From Engraulis encrasicolus (taxonomy: Eukaryota > Chordata > Actinopteri > Clupeiformes > Engraulidae): a DNA stretch of 64,000 nt. The stretch spans positions 55,360,714-55,424,713 of the forward strand of contig NC_085857.1 of assembly GCF_034702125.1 (NCBI RefSeq), in the 5' to 3' direction. This document shows positions 22,570-47,624 of this stretch, in pieces (position 1 is the first letter of the stretch; every line of letters begins with the position of its first letter). The notes under the pieces were generated by a model. It did not search any database, was not told where the DNA came from, and saw only the letters and a program-made list of their open reading frames with translations. The position numbers and the translations under genes were made by a program.

Positions 22570-23262
22570 AAAAGTCATGTGCTCTTGAGAGACTTATACA
22601 GCTCTCCAGGCAGACTCCGGCATCGCGAAGAAGAGTAAACCCTCAAGAGGGAGCCTGGCCTGTCCCAGTTATCTGACCTCTGGCAGTATACCTCTGTGCT
22701 GTACACTGGACAGGCAGACCAGTAAAACATGTTGTACTGTTTCCATTTCCCTGCAGTTATCACACTGGCCCGTGGCATGTTTGTCTATAACATGAAGATG
22801 ATGGATCAGCCTAAGGCCTATCCTAAGTCTTGTTACTATTTGCTCCTCTTTTCTGCACCAGCTGCACTGTCTTCTGGTGGGCACCTGTTTTTGTATGGTG
22901 CGAAGGAAGCTTCCCTTACGCTCCTTGTCCCACTGCCCCTGCCATTCGCCTACCTACCATCTTAGTTACTATGATATGCTTAACTTCTGCTTCACTAAGT
23001 GGAATGTTAATCTGAATCTCTGATTTTAAAGCATCTTTAGCAAGCTGGTCTACAACCTCACTCCCTTCAATACCTGAATGAGATGGAATCCATACAAAAT
23101 GAACTAGAATGTCTTGCTGATGCAGTCTAAGAAGACTTTGAAGAACATCATACAGTAGATCAGATCTGCACACTGACTTGCCGTGCAGAATACTAGTCAA
23201 TGCTGACAATGAGTCAGAGCCAATAACTCTACTGAATACACTGCAAGATGAGTCTCTTTTGA
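22570..23262 (-). pseudogene. RNase H-bearing LINE, 3' fragment
   Basis: The minus strand encodes an RNase H-like segment with DSLSALTSILHGK and WIPSHSGIEGSEVVDQLAK, then a C-terminal part with EEQIVTRLRIG and a zinc-knuckle-like C-x2-C..H..C pattern (GQCDNCREMETVQHVLLVC). This is the end of an I-group-type ORF2. It is 5'-truncated and frame-broken. The paralogous copy is at 41462-42135, so insertion preceded the block duplication. Confidence 0.8.
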
Positions 23263-23289
23263 TTTTTTTCCCCCCATTGCACGGATGAA

Positions 23290-24279
23290 GGAGATGGCCA
23301 ATGAAAAAAAGGTAGCGAGGAGTGACGACACGTTACATTCTGGGGCTTGTAGTTGTACAGATGCTTCCGGTATGACATGAATGGGGCCAGAGAAATTGAT
23401 GGGGCCAAAGAACTTGGATAACAAGTAACAAAACTCTGGTGCTTCATGGGCAATAGTCAATAAGGGGCGTTTTGAGTCACGCCTGCCATTCTGGGATGAA
23501 CAGGCAGCCATATTACACTGCGCCCCATTCACCCCCCCCATTCAACTTCTATGCTCCAGAGAGCCACAAAGTAGAAGATGTCTCAGAGAATTTATTGGAT
23601 ATCCTAACAGCCCGTCAGGAGATAATCTATCCTTGACATACTCATTGACATAAACATTATCAAATGAAGGCCATCAGTTAATTATAACTATAATTATTTA
23701 TTTTATTTATTATTATTGTTTTTCATTCATACGAAGACAAACATATACAGTATATTGACATAGGCTACATACTCTAGGCTACATTAATTCTTGTAGCAAT
23801 ATGGTTAAGCATAATATGGCTAAGTATATAATACTCTCTCTGGTAAAAGCATGGGGCCAACTGTTGCAATGGGACGTTCTATTGGCTTTCGCTTCTTGTT
23901 ATCCACGTTCTTTGATGGGGGGCACCCTCGGCCCGTTCCGGTCGGGCTGGCAGTGCACCGTCAGCCTAAGTCCCGTCAAATAGGCCTACCTGAGGGGCAC
24001 ATTGTAGTCTCTCACCCAAAAACTAAAATAACCTTTCTTGCCTGCTGAAAATGAGCAGTCTTACGACGACGATTCAAACAAATTCACTGCTATCATATGT
24101 GAAATACAGAGCATATGCCAAACGGAATCAGGATTTAGCTTGACTCGTTCCATTCACTTCAATTCAATATTTTACAAGCTACAGGCCCAGAGATCGGAAG
24201 TAGAAAGGTGTGACTTAGATGCCATACCACACAAAGTAGCCTACAACAAATCCCACAATGTACGGGGTCTGCTCGTTCT
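23290..24279. other. No gene seen; conserved repeat shared with 42845-43760 and partly 63040-63250
   Basis: 23440-23540 has an inverted, diverged relative at 62300-62410, and 23990-24180 has a diverged relative at 63045-63235. Ordinary non-coding repeat sequence. Confidence 0.5.
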
Positions 24280-24877
24280 TCCGATGCACCATTGGTCCGA
24301 TGTGTGAATATTCCGAAAATTCCCCATTGATCCTACAGCCCTTAGTGTTACAGACTTTGTAGGCCAACTCGCTAAAATGAAACCCTTTGTCCCGACAGTC
24401 CAATGTTCCAACCAAAAGCTGCTTTAGATCACCGTCAGTGTCTGACATGCGCAGTGGTGACAGGTTAGGTTTAGGGAAAGTTTTGGTCAAGGCACAAATT
24501 TAAAACTCAGAAACATTGCAATACTGACAGGTTAGGCTTAGGAATGGTTTTGGGTAGGGCAAAATTGTAAAACTTGGAAACATTGCATTAATGACAGGTT
24601 ATGTTTAAGGGTGGTTTTGGTAAGGGCACAACTTTATCAATCAGACGCCATATATGTGCTCGTCGCAGTCCATGCAACTGAAGTCTACTTGGCACTGGGG
24701 AAAAGAGGAGCAGGACATACGTCCTGGGGAATTATGATGACCGACCCAAAACTGCCATTGGTCGGAACATTGAGTTGTCGGAGCAAAGGGTTTAATTTAA
24801 TCATTTTCAGTTAGTGGGCTGTAGGATCAATGGGACATTTTCGGAATATTGACGCGTCAGACCAAAGGGGCGTCGGA
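24280..24877. mobile_element. Long-TIR MITE with internal tandem repeats (copy 1)
   Basis: About 150 bases at each end form an imperfect inverted repeat (ATATTCCGAAAAT, CATTGATCCTACAGCCC, CAATGTTCC.ACCAA). The middle has about three units of roughly 80 bp starting GACAGGTTAG.TTTA.GG. The paralogous copy is at 43761-44379. Confidence 0.75.
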
Positions 24878-24879
24878 AT

Positions 24880-25495
24880 AATGACATGCTACCCAATGTA
24901 CTGTACTGCACACTTGAGCCAGAGAGGGTTTATGGGTATGACGAGAGACAAAAGTCCTGACTTTCTCCGGGTGGTACTGTCCACTAAGTGGCGCCAATGG
25001 AGGAGCGCAGAGGCAGTTAGAATGAATGGGGACCTGTGCAAATACCCAGACAAACAATACATGTAAATACAGTTGTTATTACTGCAATGCTAACAAATGT
25101 ATGGAAAATTAGGAAAAGTCCTCAACCTTTACCATGTGTTGATTTTTTGCCATTCTACTGTACCATCAAAACAATTTACCATATGTGTTTGGCTCAAAAT
25201 CCAGCATGTTCTTTTTGAAAAATAGTCTGAGAGTCTGGTGTCCATTTCCAATATCCAATACATTTATTTGCCAAGTACAATAATTGCATTAGTAAAATAA
25301 AGCATGTTTACAGAGCTCCGGAGTTTGTCATTTCATCTGTCCTCGATGCCATACGCAGATCACACTTGTGATTTAGTCTGGCGTTTGCTGCCAGACAACC
25401 ATCGATTCACATGATCAGAACTAAATTATTCTTGTCCACCACAGGTCTTTATATTAAGCGTATTACAGACACACACACTTCTCATATCTAGTCTA
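24880..25495. other. No gene seen; about 1 kb missing relative to the paralogous block
   Basis: Sequence at 25038 jumps from GGGGACCTGTG to CAAATACCCAG. In block 2 the same two flanks are separated by 44541-45583. That segment has an old relative at 3.4-4.1 kb, so it is ancestral and was deleted here. Confidence 0.65.
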
Positions 25496-25499
25496 TTGT

Positions 25500-25660
<161 letters not shown>

Positions 25661-26049
25661 ACAGTTGGGATGGTTCTTAAATACAGTAAAGAATCTGAGG
25701 ATTGTTGTAGCCTGTTAAAATAGCACCACATACCTGTCAAATTACCTTTTATTTAACTGTGAGATCAAAGGCAGTCTATGTTAATTGAAATGTTTGTCAT
25801 GATTCATCCATGCCATGTGGGTTCATTGTGTTCCACTCTCACCAGCCTCTTTAGTGCCAACCAATTATTTTATCAGTTCAATCAACATCTTACATTGTGT
25901 CGACATTCCCTAGTAGAAAAGCAACAGTGGTGAACAGAGTTGAAATGTAGTGTGACACGAAGTATGAAGTTCATGCATGTAGCCTAGTATGAACAAAAAA
26001 AAAGTCTCTCATCAAAAAGTGAACCTTGTGTAGGTATGAACCGAGCTTT

Positions 26050-26055
26050 TTTATT
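26050..26055 (-). other. Candidate polyadenylation signal of gene C
   Basis: AATAAA on the minus strand, about 165 bases past the stop codon. It is conserved at 46657-46662 behind gene D. Confidence 0.5.
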
Positions 26056-26149
26056 GGTATACCGTTCAGCTCTAGTTTCACTCCTAGCAACCAATCTGAG
26101 ATTAGCATTGCATTTCAGATTGTCCTGATATGACATCATCAAACAGCTG

Positions 26150-26219
26150 GAGGCGCACCCTAATATGTACTGTATATAGCAGGCATTCTCTGCATGTTGC
26201 CTTCTGACCTGATGCCGTT
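26150..26219 (-). pseudogene. Frameshifted last finger of gene C
   Basis: Just past the CSTSRVI stop, another frame reads KSYLKRHQVRRHM, the second half of a finger. A deletion after CST removed the middle of the finger and shifted the frame. Gene D shows the same break. Confidence 0.7.
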
Positions 26220-40238
<14,019 letters not shown>

Positions 40239-40254
40239 GGTCAGCTGGGTTCCA

Positions 40255-41450
40255 AATAGTGGCTGCAACAGAATACCGTAGAGTGATTAACATGAATAAA
40301 GACACACACATCACCACCAAAGCAATGTGACACTGGGCACGATCGTGATGAAGCAGTGATGCTTTTGCTAGGCAGTGGGCATGCAAACTTGGCCAGTTTG
40401 ATGCATTCTGGTTTGAATATTTCTTCTTATAGGGATGTATGACCTAAATCGTGTTAATATAAAGTAAAGATAAATACTTCACGAACACAGTGTCATATAA
40501 ATGCCTCAATTCTACACGTAGACCTACCCTGCCTACCCATATACGGTGGCCTTTGACTCTAATGTCTTTGCGTTTAACACCCACACCAGCCTGGCCCATT
40601 GCTGTATCAAACCAAATGATAGGCCTATGCCTTGACACAATAGTCTTATTGTGGATCATCGGTTGTAGGCTAAAGGCTTTTATAGAACTGTATTCTCAAT
40701 TGGATGGATAAAATAAAAAACTGACAACATCCCGATCATGACAGTCGCACAGACCGATAAAGAACACGATCTCAGCAGAAAGGACCCAGCAGTGTGCATT
40801 CCCAACTGGGACCACTTAAATTTCCCAATCAAAGAATAATAGGGACACACTGCCTGGGGCAAAATCCGACGGAAGGCAAAGCAGTTCGATTCATTCCAGG
40901 CTATTCAGATACGAATAGTACTACGAGTAAATTAACCGGCAGCACAAATATTCAAGCTGTGATGGGATGCACTTTATAAGTATCCTTCCCAAGAATGCAA
41001 AAAAAAAAAAAACCAACGTGTTTACATCACTGAATGAATGCAAAATCAACTCGGATATGCTACACGGTCAAACGTGTCCATTTGTCTGCTACTGACCATC
41101 AGCGTTTTTCAAAGACACTCTGAGCTCATAAATAACATGACACATTACATCTTTGCTGTAAATATCAGGATTGTTCACCACGAAAGCCCACAGCGATGAT
41201 TTAATCAACTACTGCGATTTTCCTGCGATGTTGTTGCTGGTTTGTTTACAGCCGCTCTCGGCACGGATGAACTTCTTTTGGAGTTTATTGGTGGTTGGCA
41301 TACGCACGGTTGCATTTACCGCAACCTACTGGACATTTATGTAACTACGGGTATGGAGTTTCAAATGTGGAGTGACAAAGAATTGAATAATAATAATAAT
41401 TAAAGAAAAAACAAAAGAAATAAGTAAAAAGCGTTGACTAAATCCTAAAA
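40255..41450. promoter_or_regulatory. Probable 5' flank and promoter of gene C
   Basis: Counterpart of 21400-22560. The conserved core at 41100-41330 includes CACGAAAGCCCACAGCGATG. The transcription start is not placed. Confidence 0.4.
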
Positions 41451-41461
41451 AAAGTCTTGAG

Positions 41462-42135
41462 AGTGTTCTTGAGAGACTTATAGGCAGACGCCGGCATCGC
41501 GAAGAAGAGTAAACCCTCAAGAGAGAGCCTGGCCTGTCCCAGTTATCTAACCTCTAGCAGTATACCTCTATGCTGTACACTGAACAGGCAGACCAGTAAA
41601 ACATGTTGCAATGTTTCCATTTCCCTGCAGTTATCACACTGGCCCGTGGCATTGTCTATAACATGAAGATGATGGATCAGCCTACGGCCTATCCCAAGTC
41701 TTGTTAATTTGCTCTTTTTTGCACCAGCTGCACTGTCTTCTGGTGGGCACCTGTTTTTGTATGGTGCGAAGGAAGCTACCCTTACTCTCCTTGTCCCACT
41801 GCCCCTGCCATTCGCCTACCTACCATCTTAGTTACTATGATATGCTTAACTTCTGCTTTACTAAGTGGAATGTTAATCTGAATCTCTGATTTTAAAGCAT
41901 CTTTAGCAAGCTGGTCTACAACCTCACTCCCTTCAATACCTGAATGAGATGGAATCCATGATACAAAATGAACTAGAATGTCTTGCTGATGCAGTCTAAG
42001 AAGACTTTGAAGAACATCATACAGGAGATCAGGTCTGCTCACTGACTTGCCGTGCAGAATACAAGTCAATGCTGACAATGAGTCAGAGCAGCCAATAACT
42101 CTACTGAATAAACTGCAAGATGGTAGAGTCTCTTT
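41462..42135 (-). pseudogene. RNase H-bearing LINE, 3' fragment (block 2)
   Basis: Paralogue of 22570-23262, reading DSLSALTCILHGKSVSRPD and IPSHSGIEGSEVVDQLAKDA. Slightly longer on its 5' side (LFSRVIGCSDS). Frame-broken. Confidence 0.8.
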
Positions 42136-42220
42136 TGAAATTTTCCCCCCATTGCACGGATGAAGGAGATGGCCAATGAAAAAAAAGGCAGCGAGGAGTG
42201 ACGACATTCTGGGGCTTGTA

Positions 42221-42844
42221 ATAGAGCTCTTCAGCATTGACGTCAACTTGTATGCGGCGTTTGGACTTCCGGTTCGATGGCGATTTTTTACATTGCAAAA
42301 CGCCATAGAGATTCAGGTTTGGCAAAAATATAAGTTGCACGGCAACAACGAACATTAGCGTGTCCCCGCATCCCTTTCTCATTAGTGGAACGGATCGTAT
42401 CATCATGTTGGTGTATTCACATGTTAAATCATGACGATTATAATTCAATATTGCTAACCCCTTTCTGATCATTAAAACTTCCGAACTACATACTTTCCTT
42501 TGGTTGCCATGGGTACATCCCTCCGCACGTACATGCCGTCAGATACAGGCGCCGCTTCTGTAGTCGCCAAAAGCTTCCGGGTTTAGCATATGGACGCAAC
42601 ATCGTATTTATGTCGAAGTTTGACACAAAATGATCAACCATGTCATACCTACAGCCTATTTTTAACACCCTCGACAGTTTGCGGGGGTTCGCTAAGCGCG
42701 TGCTTGCACTCGGAGCTTATTTGAAATTTACCCCTATTCATTCCCAATGGAGGCCGGAAGCCGATACGAACCAGGAAGTCCTTAAATGCTAACATGAAAG
42801 ACTACAATCTACTACATGCTTCCGCGTTACTGAAGAACTCTATT
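42221..42844. mobile_element. DNA element present only in block 2
   Basis: Block 1 has GGGCTTGTAGTTGTACAG at this site. Block 2 carries 624 extra bases between GGGCTTGTA and TGTACAG, starting ATAGAGCTCTTCAG and ending in the inverse of ATAGAGTTCTTCAG. Non-coding. It inserted after the block duplication. Confidence 0.75.
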
Positions 42845-43760
42845 GTACAGATGCTTCCGGTATGACATGAATGGGGCCAGAGAAATTGATGGGGCCAAAG
42901 AACTTGGATAACAAGTAACGAAACTCTGGTGCTTTATGGGAAATAGTCAATAGGGGGCGTTTTGAGTCACGCCTGCCATTCTGGGATGAACAGGCAGTCA
43001 TATTACACTGCGCCCCATTCACCCCCCCATTCAACTTCTATGCTTCAGAAAGCCACAAAGTAGAAGATGTCTCCGAGAATTTATTGGATATCCTAACAGC
43101 CCTTTAGGAGATAATATATCCTTGACATACTCATTGACATAAACATTATCAAATGAAGGTCATCAGTTAATTATAACTATAATTATTTATTTTATTTATT
43201 ATTATTGTTTTTTGTTCATACGAAGACAAACATATACAGTATATTGACATAGGCTACATACTCTAGGCTACATTAATTCTTGTAACAATATGGTTAAGCA
43301 TAATATGGCTAAGTATATAATACTCTCTCTGGTAAAAGCATGGGGCCAACTGTTGCAATGGGACGTTCTATTGGCTTTCGCTTCTTGTTATCCACGTTCT
43401 TTGATGGGGGGCACCCTCCACCCTTTCCGGTCGGGCTGGCAGTACACCATCAGCCTAAGTCCCGTCAAATACCTAAGGCGCACATTGTAGTCTCTCACCC
43501 AAAAACTAAAATAACCTTTCTTGCCAGCCGAAAATGAGCAGTCTTACAACGACGATTCAAACAAATTCACTGCTATCATATGTGAAATACAGAGCATATG
43601 CCAAACGGAATCAGGATTTAGCTTGACTCGTTCCATTCACTTCCATTCAATATTTTACAAGCTACAGGCCCAAAGATCGGAAGTAGAAAGGTGTGACTTA
43701 GATGCCATACGACACAAAGTAGCCTACAACAAATCCCACAATACGGGGTCTGCTCGTTCT

Positions 43761-44379
43761 TCCAATGCACCATTGGTCCGATGTGTGAATATTCCGAAAA
43801 TTCCCCATTGATCCTACAGCCCTTAGTGTTACAGACTTTTTAGGCCTACTCGCTAAAATGAAACCCTTTGTCCCGACAGTCCAATGTTCCAACCAAAAGC
43901 TGCTTTAGATCACCGTCACCGTCTGATATGCGCAGTGGTGACAGGTTAGGCTGTGACAGACCTGTGACAGGTTAGGTTTAGGGAAAGTTTTGGTCAAGGC
44001 ACAAATTTAATACTCAGAAACATTGCAATACTGACAGGTTAGGCTTAGGAATGGTTTTGGGTAGGGCACAATTGTAAAACTTGGAAACATTGCATTAATG
44101 ACAGGTTAGGTTTAGGGGTGGTTTTGGTAAGGGCACAACTTAATCAATCAGACGCCATATATGTGCTCGTCGCAGTCCATGCAACTGAAGTCTACTTGGC
44201 ACTGGGGAAAAGAGGAGCAGGACATACGACCTGGGGAATTATGATGACCGACCCCAAACTGCCATTGGTCGGAACATTGAGTTGTCGGAGCAAAGGCTTT
44301 AATCATTTTCAGTTAGTGGGCTGTAGGATCAATGGGAAATTTTCGGAATATTGACGCGTCAGACCAAAGGGGCGTCGGA
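43761..44379. mobile_element. Long-TIR MITE with internal tandem repeats (copy 2)
   Basis: Paralogue of 24280-24877 with the same long inverted ends and GACAGGTTAGG.TTAGG units, including an extra partial unit near 43950. Confidence 0.75.
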
Positions 44380-44540
44380 ATAATGACATGCTACCCAATG
44401 TACTGTACTGCACACTTGAGCCAGAGAGGGTTTATGGGTATTACGAGAGACAAAAGTCCTGACTTTCTCCGGGTGGTACTGTCCACTAAGTGGCGCCAAT
44501 GGAGGAGCGCAGAGGCAGTTAGAATGAATGGGGACCTGTG

Positions 44541-45583
44541 GAGCTCAACAATGGATGCTGCCGTTGCTTGGGAGAGAATTGGCATCATGTTTTCATTTGA
44601 ATTTCCCCAAAGGTAGGATAAATTATCCTTTCAAACAGCACTTAGTTTGAATTTGCTCACTTGATCTTTAGAAAATAAACCTTTATTGTCAATATTACGT
44701 CTCGAGTGGCTTCACTCATTGTGTTTGGATTGGTCGCCCGGCTGCATTGCTGTGATCACGATTGCCGTAAAGCAATTTCGTTAGCAAAATGGGTTGTGCT
44801 CGCTCGACAGCGCTCCTAGGTGAACCCACTGTGGTTGAGCCTACCGCAAGACCATTTAACGCTCGCATTACAGACAAAATTAAATAGGACTTTGTTGTGA
44901 CTCTCGACTGTGATTCCACCAGTTTCACTCCAACCACATACTGTAAATGCCCAAATTAAACTCAAAAGGGGCACAAATGATGTCGTTGTTCGCATGGTAG
45001 GCCTACCCGTGGCCTGTCTCAAAATCTACAGTCACGAAAAATGCTGTTTAAATAAACTCGCTGTGAGAATGTTTTTCATCACGGAATGCCAATAGTTGAA
45101 TCAAATCTGAATATGGTATGTAGGCCTAAAGCGTTTTTTTTTTGTATGAGAAGTGCTTCCCATGACACTTGGCTGACTCGGGACAGTGATTAATTAAAGT
45201 TTTAATCCTACCTAGAGCACCTTTAATATCAAAATAAAGGGTATAGGTAAAGGATACATATAAAAATGAAGATCATGTATAAGTGAACACTTTGTCAATT
45301 TAATTACTTTACATCTCATTATGTGTATAGCAGCATTTATCATCAAATTAAGTGCATATAGGAGTCTAAAAGCGTATGTATCAGATACTAAATGTACAAT
45401 TGATGACATAAAACAGCTTAAAAAATAAAGAGAGACTTCAAAACTATGTGTATAATGGCAATGAAAGTAGGCATACTCTTCAGCTTTAATTTGATTGTGT
45501 GTGTGTGTGTGTGTGTGTGTGGGGGGGGGGGTGTTGTCTTTAAAATATTTCTAAAATTATATTTTAATTTCAGAACAAAAGTA
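44541..45583. other. Ancestral segment retained here, deleted in block 1
   Basis: No coding frame. Relatives at 3395-3555 and 3925-4105 show it belongs to the old unit. It contains a GT/G tract at 45496-45531. Confidence 0.6.
45496..45531. repeat. (GT)n followed by (G)n
   Basis: Twelve or so GT copies followed by eleven G. Confidence 0.95.
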
Positions 45584-46036
45584 AATACCCAGACAAACAA
45601 TACATGTAAATACAGTTGTTATTACTGCAATGCTAACAAATGTATGGAAAATTAGGAAAAGTCCTCAACCTTTACCATGTGTTGATTTTTTGCCATTCTA
45701 CTGTACCATCAAAACAATTTACCATATGTGTTTGGCTAAAAATCAAGCATGTTCTTTTTGAAAAATAGTCTGAGAGTCTGGTGTCCATTTCCAATATCCA
45801 ATACATTTATTTGCCAAGTACAATAATTGCATTAGTAAAATAAAGCATGTTTACAGAGCTCCGGAGTTTGTCATTTCATACGTCCTCGATGCCATATGCA
45901 GATCACACTTGTGATTTAGTCTGGCGTTTGCTGCCAGACAACCATCGATTCACATGATCAGAACTAAATTATTCTTGTCCACCACAGGTCTTTATATTAA
46001 GCATATTACAGACACACACACTTCTCATATCTAGTC

Positions 46037-46075
<39 letters not shown>

Positions 46076-46087
46076 GTGTGTGTGTGC
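46037..46087. repeat. (GTT)n with short (GT)n
   Basis: Twelve GTT copies then about six GT. Paralogue of 25500-25658, where GT dominates. Confidence 0.95.
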
Positions 46088-46656
46088 AAGTAGCCAGTCT
46101 TCTATCTTGTACTGAAGACTCAGAGTTCTATTTGTTCCTCCAGCGTCCGCCATCATTTCAAACAGCAATGGAGCAATGTAGCAATGTATCTTATCTTTCT
46201 AAGCTAGGCTACTTCAATTGTACTATATGGCAAAACTCATAAGCAGACTTAACAGCAGTGCTGCACACACAGTTGGGATGGTTCTTCAATACAGTAAAGA
46301 ATCTGAGGATTGTTGTAGCCTGTTAAAATAGCACCACATACCTGTCAAATTACCTTTTATTTAAGTTTGTGAGATCAAAGGCAGTCTATGTTAATTGAAA
46401 TGTTTGTCATGATTCATCCATGCCATGTGGGTTCATTGTGTTCATTGTGCCTCTTTAGTGCCGACCAATTATTTTCATCAGTTCAATCAACATCTTACAT
46501 TGTGTCGACATTCCCTAGTAGAAAAGCAACAGGGGTGAACAGAGTTGAAATGTAGTGTGACACGAAGTATGAAGTTCACGCATGTAGCCTAGTATGAACA
46601 CAAAAAAAACGTCTCTCATCAAAAAGTGAACCTTGTGTAGGTATGAACCAAGCTTT

Positions 46657-46662
46657 TTTATT
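46657..46662 (-). other. Candidate polyadenylation signal of gene D
   Basis: AATAAA on the minus strand about 145 bases past the stop; conserved with gene C. Confidence 0.5.
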
Positions 46663-46806
46663 GGTATACCGTTCAGCTCTAGTTTCACTCCTAGCAACCA
46701 ATCTGAGATTAGCATTACATTTCAGAGTGTCCTGATGTGACATCATCAAACAGCTGGAGGCGCACCCTAGGCATTCTCTGCATGTGCCTTCTGACCTGAT
46801 GCCGTT

Positions 46807-47624
46807 TCAGATAACTCTTGATGTGCTACACTGCTGAGGTTTTTCTCCAGTATGGGTTCGCCTAATGTGCCTCTTGAGACCTCCATTTTGGGCAAAGCCC
46901 TTTCCACATGTGGTACAATGGTAAGGTTTGTCTCCAGTATGGGTTCGCCTAATGTGCCTCTTGAGACCTCCATTTTGGGCAAAGCCCTTTCCACATGTGG
47001 TACAATGGTAAGGTTTGTCTCCAGTATGGGTTCTCTGATGATTTTCTAAGATGCTTAACTGTGCAAAGCCTTTTCCACATACACTACACTGGTAAGGTTT
47101 TTCTCCGCTATGGATTCTCAGATGACTTTTGAGATTACCTAACTGTGAAAAGCCCTTTCCACATACGCTACACTGGTAAGGTTTTTCTCCAGTATGGGTT
47201 CTCTGGTGAGCCTTTAAGTTTCCTGACATTGAAAAGGCCTTTCCACATGTGGTGCACTGGTAAGGTTTTTCTCCAGAATGGATTCTCTGATGGCAGTTTA
47301 GTTGCCAGATGTCTCTACATCCCTTTCCACGTGAAAGACACTGGTAAGGCTTTTCTCCAGTAGTACACTGGTCAGGCTTTTCCCCAGTATGCATTCCCTG
47401 GTGATCTTTGAGACGACGTTTGTCAGCAAAGGCCTTTCCACATTTGGTGCACTGGTGTCGCTTTTCACCTGTATGGGTTCTCTGGTGATCTTTGAGATAC
47501 CATTTAGATTTAAAGGCCTTTCCACATGTAGTACATTGCCATGACTTCAAACCATCTGTAGCTCCAAAGTCCTTTCCACTTGCAGTTTTGCACAGTGTGT
47601 TAAATTCCTTCCTTTGTGGCCCCC
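46807..47624 (-). CDS. Gene D exon 5: zinc-finger exon with a duplicated finger
   Basis: Acceptor cgttg/ttg-type ttgcag|GGGGGCC (47625/47624), phase 1. Contacts (-1/2/3/6): SWYD, DRRD, DWQC (broken), MGNA, QGNS, QSIN, QGGR, QGGR. The last two fingers are an 87-bp direct duplication (46861-46947 and 46948-47034), identical but for one edge base. Same frameshifted terminal finger as gene C (CSTSRVI stop). Confidence 0.87.
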
